DNA of 12,452 bases from an uncultured Novosphingobium sp. (GCA_938005655.1 CALLNA010000144.1:1-12452), one strand, 5' to 3'; counted from the stretch's first letter, positions 1-7,662 are shown. Made by a program: numbers and translations. Notes: generated from the sequence alone by a model not told the origin.

Positions 1-294
1 CTCGCGCGACGGCAGGCTGTAGAGCATGCCGTCGTGGCCCATGGCGATGCCGTCGTCGACCGCGATGGTGTTGAACTCCTTGGCGACGCCGCCCGCCGCC
101 TCGATCTCCCGCGCGACCATCTGGCCCAGGTCCTTGAGGTGGACGTGGCCCGGCACGAACTGGGTGAAGGAGTTGACCACGGCGACGATCGGCTTGCCGA
201 AGTCACTGTCGCTCATCCCCGTCGCGCGCCACAACCCGCGCGCACCGGCCATGTTGCGGCCGTGGGTGGAGGTGCGGGAACGATAGGCGGGCAT
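1..294 (-). CDS. ilvD: Dihydroxy-acid dehydratase, N-terminal part (runs off window)
   Basis: Only the first 98 codons are in the window; the rest lies beyond the left edge. The translation starts [20 protein letters not shown] and continues with segments such as [20 protein letters not shown] and the metal-site segment [20 protein letters not shown]. These match the start of IlvD as I know it from E. coli almost residue for residue. IlvD is a cytoplasmic iron-sulfur, Mg-dependent enzyme that converts dihydroxy-isovalerate and dihydroxy-methylvalerate to the 2-keto acids in valine and isoleucine synthesis. The start is ATG at 294-292, with GGAG about 7 nt upstream on the minus strand. The preceding gene on this strand is DUF805, 91 nt away. 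I see no convincing promoter or leader peptide in that gap, so regulation is not evident. Confidence 0.96.
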   Translation of the reverse strand, partial: MPAYRSRTSTHGRNMAGARGLWRATGMSDSDFGKPIVAVVNSFTQFVPGHVHLKDLGQMVAREIEAAGGVAKEFNTIAVDDGIAMGHDGMLYSLPSRE

Positions 295-385
295 GGCGAG
301 GCTCCGGGGATGCATGTGTGTTGGCTACTACGCGAGGATTGCCCCTACTCCCAGCCGGGCGGGGGCGCAAATGCCGCGGGATCGG

Positions 386-958
386 TTATGGAGAGGGAAC
401 CGGGCCGTAGCGGTTTTCGCCCGGCTCGCTGCGTCCGGCAAGCAGGATGATCAGGAAAACGAGCAGGCCGATGTAGATGGCGTTGTTCAGGAACAAATAG
501 CCGAACAGCGTCATGTCGGGTTCCGGCGCATCGAACATCCGAGGCATCAAGGCAAAGCCGGTCGCCAGGAACGGCAGGGGCATGAGCCCCCAGAAGCCGC
601 TCTTGTCCCGGTCATGGAGCCGCCGCGCGACCGCCGCCGCAAGCAGAAGCACCACGATCGCCACAATCAGGCAAAACGCGCCCATCACCGGCCGCAGATC
701 GGGAAACAGTTCGGGATGATAGCCCTGAATCTGGATGGAATAGCTGCCCGGCCCTTGGGTAATCGTCGCCTTATCGGGATGAGCGACCGCGAATTGCTGC
801 ATCCGCGCGAATGTCGAGCTGAACATGGGAACCATCACGGCGAACATCGCGAGGAAGCTCGCTCCGAAAACGCAGCCGGCATAAATCCAGAAAAACGAAC
901 AGCTCTCGCGCCCGGCGAACCTGAACAGATTCGCGAGATGAAACCGTATCGACGCCAT
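386..958 (-). CDS. DUF805 family inner-membrane protein
   Basis: This 190-residue membrane protein shows the landmarks of DUF805 (YhaH-like). An FxGRxxxxxFW motif lies at about residues 13-24 (FRFAGRESCSFFW). ARRLHDRDKSGFWGL lies at 111-125, and a C-terminal GENRYGPVP at 180-188. Hydrophobic segments run about 22-46, 92-111, 126-139 and 155-174. Residues about 47-90, between the first two segments, are unusually long and polar for the family and may be a periplasmic loop. The molecular function of DUF805 proteins is not established. The start at 958 has a purine-rich GGGGGAAGG close upstream. It follows the N-formylglutamate amidohydrolase gene by 83 nt on the same strand and precedes ilvD, so it may be co-transcribed, but nothing links its role to either neighbour. 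Confidence 0.9.
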   Translation of the reverse strand: MASIRFHLANLFRFAGRESCSFFWIYAGCVFGASFLAMFAVMVPMFSSTFARMQQFAVAHPDKATITQGPGSYSIQIQGYHPELFPDLRPVMGAFCLIVAIVVLLLAAAVARRLHDRDKSGFWGLMPLPFLATGFALMPRMFDAPEPDMTLFGYLFLNNAIYIGLLVFLIILLAGRSEPGENRYGPVPSP

Positions 959-1041
959 TGCCTTCCCCCAATTCCAGGCCGCTTGCGAGCGGACGCGGGC
1001 AGGCTATCGCTATGGCATTGCCTTGAACAGGGCGGATAGCC

Positions 1042-1770
1042 CTAGTCCCCCATCCCCAGCGCCACGGCATTGGCGATCCGGGCCAGACGTTCCGCCCAGG
1101 CCGCCTGCCCGGCCGCGTCGGCGATCTCGTCCTGGCGGATCTCGATGCCGAGGTAGGGACGCCCCTCGGCCTCGGCATGGCGGTTCATGGTGTAGTTGAG
1201 AAGCTGGCCCGAATAGGGCTCCTGATCGCCGACGATCAGCCCTTCCGCCTCCAGCAGGGGCAGCGCGAGGCGGGCGCCACGGTCATCCGCGTTGTAGAGG
1301 ACGCCGACCTGCCAGGGCCGCTGCATCTCGGGATGGCTGGCGAGCCGGGGGGTGAAGCTATGGAGCGAGAGGATCAGCGCGGGCGGGACCCGGTCGAGCA
1401 ACTCGGCCAGGGCCGCGTGATAGGGGCGATGAAACCGCGCGAGCCGGGCCTCGCGGCCGGCGTGATCGAGGTCATTGCCGGGAATCGCATGGCCGTCGCT
1501 GGCGATGGGAACCGCGGCGGGCGCGTGCTCGTCGCGATTGAGGTCGCAGACCAGACGGCTGATGCCGGCCTGGAAGGCCGCGAAGCCGGGCCGTCGCGCC
1601 ATCAGCGTGCCGACCGCAGCCACGCCGAGGTCGATGGCGATATGCTCGTCCAGCAAGGCCGGGGCCACGCCGAGGTCGATATCGTCGGGCACGTGGTTCG
1701 AGGCGTGGTCCGAGACGATCAGCACCCCGCCGAAGCGCGGTTCGCCGAGCAGCTTCCAGGCCTCGCTCAT
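1042..1770 (-). CDS. N-formylglutamate amidohydrolase family protein
   Basis: This 242-residue protein belongs to the N-formylglutamate amidohydrolase family (FGase, PF05013). Visible family motifs are SDHASNHVP at residues 20-28, SRLVCDLNR at 71-79, SLHSFTP at 135-141 and GIEIRQDEI at 208-216; the His, Asp and Glu residues there are probable metal ligands. The classical reaction releases formate and glutamate from N-formylglutamate at the end of one histidine degradation route. No hut genes are nearby, so the true substrate may differ. I place the start at ATG 1770 rather than an in-frame upstream codon (1797) because ATG 1770 overlaps the ispE stop as ATGA, the usual mark of translational coupling. 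The upstream alternative would lie inside ispE and adds nine residues of no family character. Confidence 0.9.
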   Translation of the reverse strand: MSEAWKLLGEPRFGGVLIVSDHASNHVPDDIDLGVAPALLDEHIAIDLGVAAVGTLMARRPGFAAFQAGISRLVCDLNRDEHAPAAVPIASDGHAIPGNDLDHAGREARLARFHRPYHAALAELLDRVPPALILSLHSFTPRLASHPEMQRPWQVGVLYNADDRGARLALPLLEAEGLIVGDQEPYSGQLLNYTMNRHAEAEGRPYLGIEIRQDEIADAAGQAAWAERLARIANAVALGMGD

Positions 1771-2570
1771 CGCAGGCGCGCCGCCATCGTCCACCAATCG
1801 GATTTCATTTCCTTCAATGCCTTATCACGGTCTTCCAAGGTATCGTATAAAGCAAAGCAGGTCGCGCCGGAGCCCGACATGCGGGCCAGCACGGGGTTCG
1901 TCGCGCGCAGTGACGTCAGGACGTCGGCGATCACCGGGCAGAGGCGGATCGCCGGCTCCTCTAGATCGTTGCGGCCGGCGAGCGCGATGGCCCGGGCATC
2001 GCCCTGGGGCAGAGCGCCGCGGTCCAGGCCGTCCCACGCCTTGAACACCGGGCCTGTGGCCAGCGGCACGCGCGGGTTGACCAGCAGGACCGGCGTTCCG
2101 GCGAGGTCGCTCGGCAGGGGCTCAAGCTCGGTGCCGGTGCCGCGGCCGATGCAGGTGCGGCTCTCGACGCAGGCGGGAACGTCGGCGCCGAGGGCGGCGG
2201 CGATCTCGTGCCAGTCGGCCGGCAGGCCGCTCCAGCGCTCGACCATGCGGAACACCGCGCCGGCATCGGCCGAGCCCCCGCCGAGCCCCGCCGCGACCGG
2301 CAGGCGCTTGTCGAGCCGGACCGACCAGCCGGGGACATGCGGAAGCCGCGTCAGCGCCTGGGCGACGATATTGCCGAAGGGATCGTCGAGCACGCCACCG
2401 AACTCACCCGAGATGTGCAGCACGTCGCGCGAGGCGGGCGAGGCAGTCAGGCGGTCGCCGTCGTCGAGGAAGGCGAAGACGGTTTCCAGTTCGTGATAGC
2501 CGTCCTCGCGCCGCCGCCGGACGTGCAGCGCCAGGTTGATCTTGGCATAGGCGATTTCGGTGAGCGCCAT
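1767..2570 (-). CDS. ispE: 4-diphosphocytidyl-2-C-methyl-D-erythritol kinase (IspE)
   Basis: This 267-residue GHMP-family kinase phosphorylates CDP-methylerythritol with ATP, the fourth step of the MEP route to isopentenyl diphosphate, in the cytoplasm. Diagnostic features are AYAKINLALHV at 7-17 with the conserved Lys10, the ATP-binding glycine loop PVAAGLGGGSADAG at 91-104, the catalytic Asp130 in GADVPAC, and the C-terminal GHMP motif MSGSGATCF at 231-239. Length is normal (E. coli IspE has 283). The start at 2570 has a strong GGGGAGG Shine-Dalgarno with 6 nt spacing, but that element lies inside a perfect 8-bp hairpin (see the regulatory entry). The gene follows the ETF-QO gene by 38 nt and its stop overlaps the next start by ATGA. 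IspE is normally essential where the MEP pathway is the sole isoprenoid route. Confidence 0.97.
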   Translation of the reverse strand: MALTEIAYAKINLALHVRRRREDGYHELETVFAFLDDGDRLTASPASRDVLHISGEFGGVLDDPFGNIVAQALTRLPHVPGWSVRLDKRLPVAAGLGGGSADAGAVFRMVERWSGLPADWHEIAAALGADVPACVESRTCIGRGTGTELEPLPSDLAGTPVLLVNPRVPLATGPVFKAWDGLDRGALPQGDARAIALAGRNDLEEPAIRLCPVIADVLTSLRATNPVLARMSGSGATCFALYDTLEDRDKALKEMKSDWWTMAARLR

Positions 2571-2600
2571 TCAGCGCCTCCCCGTGCCGGGGAGGTTTTC
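2571..2600 (-). promoter_or_regulatory. Hairpin holding the ispE Shine-Dalgarno sequence
   Basis: CCTCCCCG at 2577-2584 pairs perfectly with CGGGGAGG at 2588-2595 around a 3-nt loop. Read on the minus strand, the 3' arm is GGGGAGG, exactly 6 nt before the ispE ATG, so folding would hide the ribosome binding site. The 5' arm starts 13 nt after the ETF-QO stop codon, close enough for a terminating ribosome to open it. I infer translational coupling of ispE to ETF-QO. On the plus strand the same hairpin is followed by TTTT and resembles an intrinsic terminator, which could block antisense transcription. Confidence 0.5.
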
Positions 2601-2608
2601 AGGCCGCA

Positions 2609-4241
2609 TCACATATTCGGATAGTTCGGGCCGCCGCCGCCCTCGGGCGTGACCCATTCGATGTTCTGGGTCATGTCCTTGATGTCGCAGGTCTTGCAGT
2701 GGACGCAGTTCTGGGCGTTGATCTGGAGGCGCGGCTGGCCCTCGTCGAGCCCGAGGAACTCATAGACCCCCGCCGGGCAATAGCGCTGCTCGGGGCCGGC
2801 AAAGAGCGGCAGGTTGATCGTGGTCGGGATCGCCGGGTCCTTGAGCACGAGGTGGCACGGCTGGTCCTCCTCATGGTTGGTGGCCGAGAGGAACACGCTG
2901 GACAGGCGGTCGAAGCTGATCACCCCGTCCGGCTTGGGGTAGTTGATCGGCCGGTGGAGATCGGCGCGCTCGGTCTCCTCGCAATCGCGGTGGTGCTTCA
3001 TCGCCGAACTGACGCATCCACATGTCGGCATTGGCCAGGGCCGAGCCGAACAGGTCGCCGTGGAACTTGGCGGCGAGCGGCTCCGCGTTCTGGACCATCT
3101 TCAGTTCCTTGGCGATCCAGCTCGACCGCACGGCCGCGTCGTATTCGCCGAGGTCGGCATTGTCGCGGCCGGCGGCGATGGCCGCGGCGATCGCCTCGGC
3201 GGCGAGCATCCCGCTCTTCATCGCGGTGTGGCTGCCCTTGATCCGCGGCACGTTGACGAAGCCCGCCGAGCAGCCGGCGAGGACGCCGCCGGGGAAGCTC
3301 AGGCGCGGGACCGACTGCCAGCCACCCTCGTTGATCGCGCGCGCGCCGTAGGAAACGCGGCGGCCGCCTTCGAGCACCGCGCGGATCGCGGGATGCTGCT
3401 TCCAGCGTTGGAATTCCTCGAAGGGATAGACGTAGGGGTTCTTGTAATCGAGCGCGGTGACGAAGCCGAGGGCGACCTGGTTGTTGGCCTGGTGGTAGAG
3501 GAACCCGCCGCCCCAGCTGTCGCTTTCCGACAGCGGCCAGCCCTGGGTGTGGAGGACGCGGCCGGGGATGTGCTTGTCGGGATCGATGTCCCACAGCTCC
3601 TTGATGCCGAGGCCGTAGATCTGCGGCTGGCAATCGCGCTCAAGATCGTACTTCGATTTCAGGCGCTTGGTCAGGCTTCCTCGTGCCCCTTCACAGAAGA
3701 CGGTATATTTGCCGAGCAGGTTCATGCCGGGCTGGTAGTCGCCCTTGTGGCTGCCGTCGCGGGCGACGCCCATGTCGCCTGTCTGGACGCCGATGACCTC
3801 GCCGTTGTCGCCATAGACGACCTCGGCCGCAGGGAAGCCGGGAAACACCTCGACGCCCAGTTCCTCGGCCTTGCCGGCGAGCCAGCGGCAGAGGTTGCCG
3901 AGCGAGCCGGTATAATTGCCGTCGTTCGACATGAACGGCGGCATCAGGATGTGGGGAATCGCGAACTTCTGGGTCTTGGTCAGATACCAGTGCCAGTTGT
4001 CGGTGACGGGCGTCTCGGCCATCGGGCAGCCGTCGTCGCGCCAGTCGGGCAGCAGCTCGTCGAGCGCCCTGGGGTCGATCACGGCGCCCGACAGGATATG
4101 CGCGCCGATCTCCGACCCCTTCTCCAGGATGCAGACCGAAAGCTCGGCGTTGAGCTGCTTGAGCCGGATCGCGGTGGAGAGGCCAGCCGGGCCGCCGCCG
4201 ACGATGACGACGTCATAGGGCATGGATTCGCGTTCGGTCAT
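2609..4241 (-). pseudogene. Electron transfer flavoprotein:ubiquinone oxidoreductase (ETF-QO), frameshifted
   Basis: Two reading frames together make one ETF-QO, the membrane-associated FAD and 4Fe-4S enzyme that passes electrons from ETF to ubiquinone in fatty-acid and amino-acid oxidation. Frame one (4241 to about 3003, 413 codons) has the FAD dinucleotide motif VVIVGGGPAG at 11-20 and continues normally to ADMWMRQFG. Frame two (about 3001 to 2609, 130 codons) begins [18 protein letters not shown] and carries [23 protein letters not shown], and the cluster cysteines in RYCPAG and [11 protein letters not shown]. It ends at the family's usual C-terminus, [10 protein letters not shown]. Homologues as I recall them have about nine residues between MWMR and MKH; here 10 nt remain instead of about 27, so roughly 17 nt seem missing. 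Without repair the product lacks its iron-sulfur domain. ATG 4241 is chosen for its upstream GAGGGA. A sequencing or assembly error is possible. Confidence 0.88.
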
Positions 4242-4253
4242 GGGTTCCCTCGT

Positions 4254-4288
4254 ATCTGGCCTCAATAATCTGGCCTTAGCATCTGGCC
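4254..4288. repeat. Three ATCTGGCC direct repeats in the divergent spacer
   Basis: ATCTGGCC occurs exactly at 4254-4261, 4268-4275 and 4281-4288, with start-to-start steps of 14 and 13 nt. It lies just upstream of the ETF-QO start, in the 114-bp spacer shared with the divergent UDG-like gene. Such spacing could reflect regulator half-sites or a short tandem duplication. I recognise no known operator, and no clear -35/-10 pair stands out for either gene. Confidence 0.5.
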
Positions 4289-4355
4289 GGTTCCCGGTCG
4301 GGCACAAGATTTGCGCCTTGATTGGTGCGGTCCGGCAGGTCAAGAGCTTAGCCCA

Positions 4356-5114
4356 ATGGACGGCCCGACAAAACCAGACATTGCCGCGCAAATCGCAGGC
4401 GCGCTGGAATGGTGGCGCGACGCCGGGGTCGACTGCGACTTCGCCGACGCCCCGCGCGACTGGCTGGCCAAGCAGCCGGAGCCCGTGGCCGAGGACATGG
4501 CCTTCCAGCCGATCGCCCGGCCCGCCGCGCCCGAGCCGCCGCGCGTCCGCATCGGCGGTCCGCCGGAAAGCTGGCCGCAGGACCTTGCCGCCTTCCACGC
4601 CTGGTGGCTGGCCGAGCCGTCGCTCGATCACGGCGTCGTCGCCCGCCGCGTGCCGCCGCGCGGCAACGCCGGGGCGGAGCTGATGGTCCTCGTCGCCGAT
4701 CCCGCCGAGGACGACGGCGAGATCCTGCTCTCCGGCCGCCACGGCAAGCTGCTCGCGGGGATCCTCGCGGCGCTGGGCCTGACCGCCGAACAGGCCTATC
4801 TCGCCAGCGCCCTGCCTCGGACCACGCCCCTGCCGGACTGGAATCGCCTCGCCGACGCGGGACTCGGCGAAGTCCTGTGGCATCATATCCGGCTTGCCGC
4901 GCCGAAACGGCTGATCCTGTTCGGCGGGGGCATTTCATCGCTGCTGGGCCACGACCCGGCGAATAATTCGACAAATTTACCCGTTATTAACCATGAAGGC
5001 CGGACTCTGCCGCTATTGGCTGCGATGGACCTGGCTGCGCTTATCGCGCGCCCGCGGGCAAAGGCCGGACTGTGGCAGCGATTGCTGGATTGGACGGGAA
5101 CACTCTCAACGTGA
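4356..5114 (+). CDS. Uracil-DNA glycosylase superfamily-like protein, probably degenerate
   Basis: This is a 252-residue cytoplasmic protein. Its C-terminal two thirds resemble the fold of family 4/5 uracil-DNA glycosylases. The segment LMVLVADPAEDDGEILLSGR followed by HGKLLAGILAALGL parallels the family's GExPGxxED...GxxG...LLxxML region, and QAYLASALPRTTP parallels the following strand. Later come PKRLILFGG and VINHEGRTLP where the family has its second catalytic motif. The match is weak: the usual glycine-rich motif is VADPAEDDGE, and the only cysteine visible is in VDCDF near residue 27, so the four-Cys iron-sulfur site of family 4 enzymes is absent. Base excision activity is therefore doubtful. 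The N-terminal 90 residues are Pro/Ala-rich and unassigned. ATG 4356 was chosen over an upstream TTG because the extra residues look non-coding; its Shine-Dalgarno is poor. The stop overlaps the next start as GTGA. Confidence 0.75.
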   Translation: MDGPTKPDIAAQIAGALEWWRDAGVDCDFADAPRDWLAKQPEPVAEDMAFQPIARPAAPEPPRVRIGGPPESWPQDLAAFHAWWLAEPSLDHGVVARRVPPRGNAGAELMVLVADPAEDDGEILLSGRHGKLLAGILAALGLTAEQAYLASALPRTTPLPDWNRLADAGLGEVLWHHIRLAAPKRLILFGGGISSLLGHDPANNSTNLPVINHEGRTLPLLAAMDLAALIARPRAKAGLWQRLLDWTGTLST

Positions 5115-6913
5115 TTGCGAAGGCACGAACCTTGTCGCGCCCCCTGCTGGGCGCAGTCGCGAGCGCCGTGGCCATCGGCGCGCCGCTGCTGGCGCCCGCG
5201 GCCCACGCCAACAGCGCCGCGATCGAATATTTCCGCGGCCGGGCCGACCGGACCGCCGTGCCCTCGCTGCTCAGCCAGGACGAGCGGGCCTATTACAAGG
5301 ACCTTTTCGGCGCCATCAAGGCGAAGGACTGGGCGCGCACCCAGATGCTGCTGGCGCAGAAGCCCGACGGGCCGCTCCACGCCGTGGCCCGCGCCGAATA
5401 CTACCTCGACGCCAGCTCGCCGCGGATCGAGCTGGACGCACTCAACCAGTGGCTCGCCACGGGGCGCGACCTGCCCCAGGCCGAGCAGATCGCGGCCCTG
5501 GCAATGAAGCGCGGCGCGACCAGCTATCCCGCGCTGCCGCAGGCCCAGCCGCTCGCCAGCCTGCCCTCGACCCCCAAGCGCATCCGCCCGCGCGACACCA
5601 ATGACGGGACGATGCCGGCCAGCATCGCCGCGAACATCCAGGCGCGGATCAAGAACGACGACCCCGCCGGGGCCAAGGTGCTGCTCGACGGAATCGACGG
5701 CGCGCTGAGCCCCGAGGCCCGCGCCGAATGGCGGGCCAAGGTCGCCTGGTCGTTCTACATCGAGAACGACGACGCCTCGGCCTATGCCGTGTCGCAGACC
5801 GCTGCGGACGGCGCCGGCCCCTGGGTCGCCGAGGGCTGGTGGGGCGCGGGCCTCGCCGCCTGGCGCCTGGGCGACTTCGCCGCCGCCGGCGACGCCTTCG
5901 CCAAGGCGGCGAACGGCGCCAGCAACGCCGAGCTTCAGGCCGCCGCCAACTATTGGCAGAGCCGCGCGCTGATCCGCGCCCGCCAGCCCGAGAAGGCTAC
6001 CCAGCCGCTGCGCGCCGCCGCCGCGCGCGACGAGACGCTCTACGGGATGCTCGCGCTCGAACAGCTCGGCATGAAAGTGCCCGAGAGCCACGGGCAGCCC
6101 GATTTCACCCCCGCCGACTGGCAGCGCCTGCGCGACTACGGCAATGTCCGCTGCGCCGTGGCCCTGGCCGAGATCGGCGAGGACGGCCTGGCCGACGAGG
6201 TCCTGCGCCAGCAGGCGCGGATCGGCGATCCCGCGCTCTACCAGCCGCTCTCGCGCCTGGCCCGCGACCTCGGCCTGCCCTCGACCCAGCTGTGGATGGC
6301 CTACAACGTGCCGGCCGGCGGCGTGCCCGCTCCGGCCGCGCGCTATCCGGCGCCGAAGTGGACCCCGGTCAACGGCTGGAAGGTCGATCCGGCGCTGGTC
6401 TATGCCCATACCTTGCAGGAATCGGTGTTCCGCACCGCCGTCACCAGCCCGGCGGGAGCCAAGGGGCTGATGCAGATCATGCCCGGCACCGGGCGGGACC
6501 GCGGGGCGGAGCTGGGCTATGCCGGCACGGCGAGCGACCTCACCAAGCCCGAGGTGAACCTGGCATTCGGGCAGATGCACTTGCAGATGCTCAAGGATTC
6601 GGGCGGCACCGGCGGGCTGCTGCCCAAGGTCATGGCCGCCTATAATGCCGGCCTCGCCCCCGTCATGCGCTGGAACACCGAGATCCACGACGGCGGCGAC
6701 CCGCTGCTGTGGATCGAGTCCGTGCCCTATTGGGAAACCCGCGGCTATGTGAACATCGTCATGCGCAACTACTGGATGTACGAGCGCCAGGCCGGCGGCC
6801 CCTCGGAAAGCCGCATGGCGCTGGCCCAGGGCATGTGGCCGACCTTCCCCGGCCTCTCCGGCGGCCAGGCCGTGCGCCTCGCCGCCAACGGGGTGGTCCT
6901 GCGTGGCCGTTGA
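5111..6913 (+). CDS. Secreted soluble lytic murein transglycosylase (Slt type)
   Basis: This 600-residue protein cleaves the MurNAc-GlcNAc bond of peptidoglycan to give anhydro-muropeptides in the periplasm. From GTG 5111 it begins with a basic n-region and a hydrophobic stretch ending APAAHA at about residue 33, a plausible signal peptidase I site. Residues about 40-410 are an alanine-rich, helical-repeat region like the Slt70 superhelical domain. The SLT catalytic domain follows: HTLQESVFR with the likely catalytic Glu437, SPAGAKGLMQIMPGTG, then MAAYNAGLAPVMRW. GTG 5111 is preferred over an in-frame GTG at 5072 because it overlaps the UDG-like stop (GTGA) and gives a compact signal peptide; GGGAA lies 10 nt upstream. 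Its own stop lies inside the next gene. Coupling to a UDG-like gene and moaB is positional; no functional link is evident. Confidence 0.93.
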   Translation: MIAKARTLSRPLLGAVASAVAIGAPLLAPAAHANSAAIEYFRGRADRTAVPSLLSQDERAYYKDLFGAIKAKDWARTQMLLAQKPDGPLHAVARAEYYLDASSPRIELDALNQWLATGRDLPQAEQIAALAMKRGATSYPALPQAQPLASLPSTPKRIRPRDTNDGTMPASIAANIQARIKNDDPAGAKVLLDGIDGALSPEARAEWRAKVAWSFYIENDDASAYAVSQTAADGAGPWVAEGWWGAGLAAWRLGDFAAAGDAFAKAANGASNAELQAAANYWQSRALIRARQPEKATQPLRAAAARDETLYGMLALEQLGMKVPESHGQPDFTPADWQRLRDYGNVRCAVALAEIGEDGLADEVLRQQARIGDPALYQPLSRLARDLGLPSTQLWMAYNVPAGGVPAPAARYPAPKWTPVNGWKVDPALVYAHTLQESVFRTAVTSPAGAKGLMQIMPGTGRDRGAELGYAGTASDLTKPEVNLAFGQMHLQMLKDSGGTGGLLPKVMAAYNAGLAPVMRWNTEIHDGGDPLLWIESVPYWETRGYVNIVMRNYWMYERQAGGPSESRMALAQGMWPTFPGLSGGQAVRLAANGVVLRGR

Positions 6914-7442
6914 CCCCGACCGGCCGTTCACGCCGATCAACATCGCGCTTCTCACCGTCTCCGACACCCGCACTGCCGAGACCGACACGTCAGGCGACAT
7001 CCTCGCCGGGCGGATCAGGGACGCCGGGCACAACCTGGTCCGCCGCGCGATCGAGAAGGACGACGCCGCCCTGCTCTTCCACCGCCTCGCCACCTGGATC
7101 GAGGACCGCCAGGTCGACTGCATCGTCACCACCGGCGGCACGGGCCTCACCGGGCGCGACGTGACGCCCGAGGCGCTGGAGCGGATCAAGGCGCTCCACC
7201 AGGGCAAGGATATCCCCGGCTTCGGCGAGCTGTTCCGGATGCTGAGCTACCGGACGATCGGCACCTCCACCGTCCAGTCCCGCGCGATCGGCCTGGTCGC
7301 GAACGGGACCTACATCTTTGCCCTGCCCGGCTCGAACGGCGCGGTGAAGGACGGCTGGGACGGCATCCTCGCCGAACAACTCGACAGCCGCAACCGGCCC
7401 TGCAACTTCGTCGAGCTGATGCCGCGGCTGCGGGAAGCCTAA
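6903..7442 (+). CDS. moaB: Molybdenum cofactor biosynthesis protein B (MoaB/MogA family)
   Basis: This 179-residue protein is of the MoaB/MogA family, which binds molybdopterin and, in MogA-like members, adenylylates it before molybdenum insertion in the cytoplasm. Clear motifs are IALLTVSDTR at 14-23, IVTTGGTGLTGRD at 74-86, IPGFGELFR followed by IGTSTVQSRA, and FALPGSNGAVKDGWDGIL. The C-terminal QLDSRNRPCNF is typical of MoaB. Length is normal. The start is GTG at 6903, within the last 11 nt of the transglycosylase gene in another frame, so translation is probably coupled. A later in-frame start would remove part of the N-terminal strand. No other molybdenum cofactor gene is in the window. 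The product could equally be named MogA-like. Confidence 0.92.
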   Translation: MAVDPDRPFTPINIALLTVSDTRTAETDTSGDILAGRIRDAGHNLVRRAIEKDDAALLFHRLATWIEDRQVDCIVTTGGTGLTGRDVTPEALERIKALHQGKDIPGFGELFRMLSYRTIGTSTVQSRAIGLVANGTYIFALPGSNGAVKDGWDGILAEQLDSRNRPCNFVELMPRLREA

Positions 7443-7485
7443 CGCTTCCCTGCCTCATCGCCCGAGGCCTCCAACACCCCCACCT

Positions 7486-7639
7486 CGTCGCCCCGGGCTT
7501 GACCCGGGGCCCCGCTTCTTCCTGCGCGACGATCATCCGGCGAACGGATCAATCGGCTTCGTCCGGCTTTGCCGTGCTCATCAAGGGCACTTCCGCCTGG
7601 CCGAAGGAAGCGGGGCCCCGGGTCAAGCCCGGGGCGACG
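7486..7639. repeat. Perfect 33-bp inverted repeat with a CCCGGG-CTTGA-CCCGGG core
   Basis: The 33 bases at 7486-7518 are the exact reverse complement of 7607-7639, separated by 88 nt. Each arm contains CCCCGGGCTTGACCCGGGG, itself a 7-bp palindrome with a 5-nt centre. Similar CCCGGGCTTGACCCGGG elements are, as I recall, widespread between genes of many alphaproteobacteria, so this looks like two opposed copies of a repetitive extragenic element. It occupies most of the 256-bp spacer between moaB and the radical SAM gene. RNA from it could form a long stem and protect or terminate the moaB transcript, but no U-tract follows the right arm. Confidence 0.85.
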
Positions 7640-7662
7640 GCTGAGGGGATTGCAGTTCCCTC

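Noticed and set aside
1177..2496. A 439-codon plus-strand frame opposite ispE and the amidohydrolase gene
   Set aside because: It is antisense to two recognised genes, with no domain and biased composition.
2577..2599. Plus-strand intrinsic terminator (stem plus TTTT) for a gene
   Set aside because: No plus-strand gene lies upstream. The position relative to the ispE start explains the stem better, though blocking of antisense transcription remains possible.
2996..3015. Programmed ribosomal frameshift in ETF-QO
   Set aside because: There is no slippery heptamer at the junction, and a frame change alone would not restore the roughly six residues that appear missing.
4242..4886. N-terminal extension of ETF-QO by 215 codons
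   Set aside because: The frame is open upstream, but the residues show no family similarity and overlap the divergent UDG-like gene. ATG 4241 has a good Shine-Dalgarno and the FAD motif follows at once.
4883..7207. A 774-codon minus-strand frame opposite the transglycosylase and moaB
   Set aside because: It is antisense to two confident genes, and the translation is Gly/Ala/Arg/His-rich with no domain.
7486..7639. The 33-bp inverted repeat as an intrinsic terminator
   Set aside because: The loop is 88 nt and the right arm is not followed by a T-run, so the standard terminator pattern is not met.
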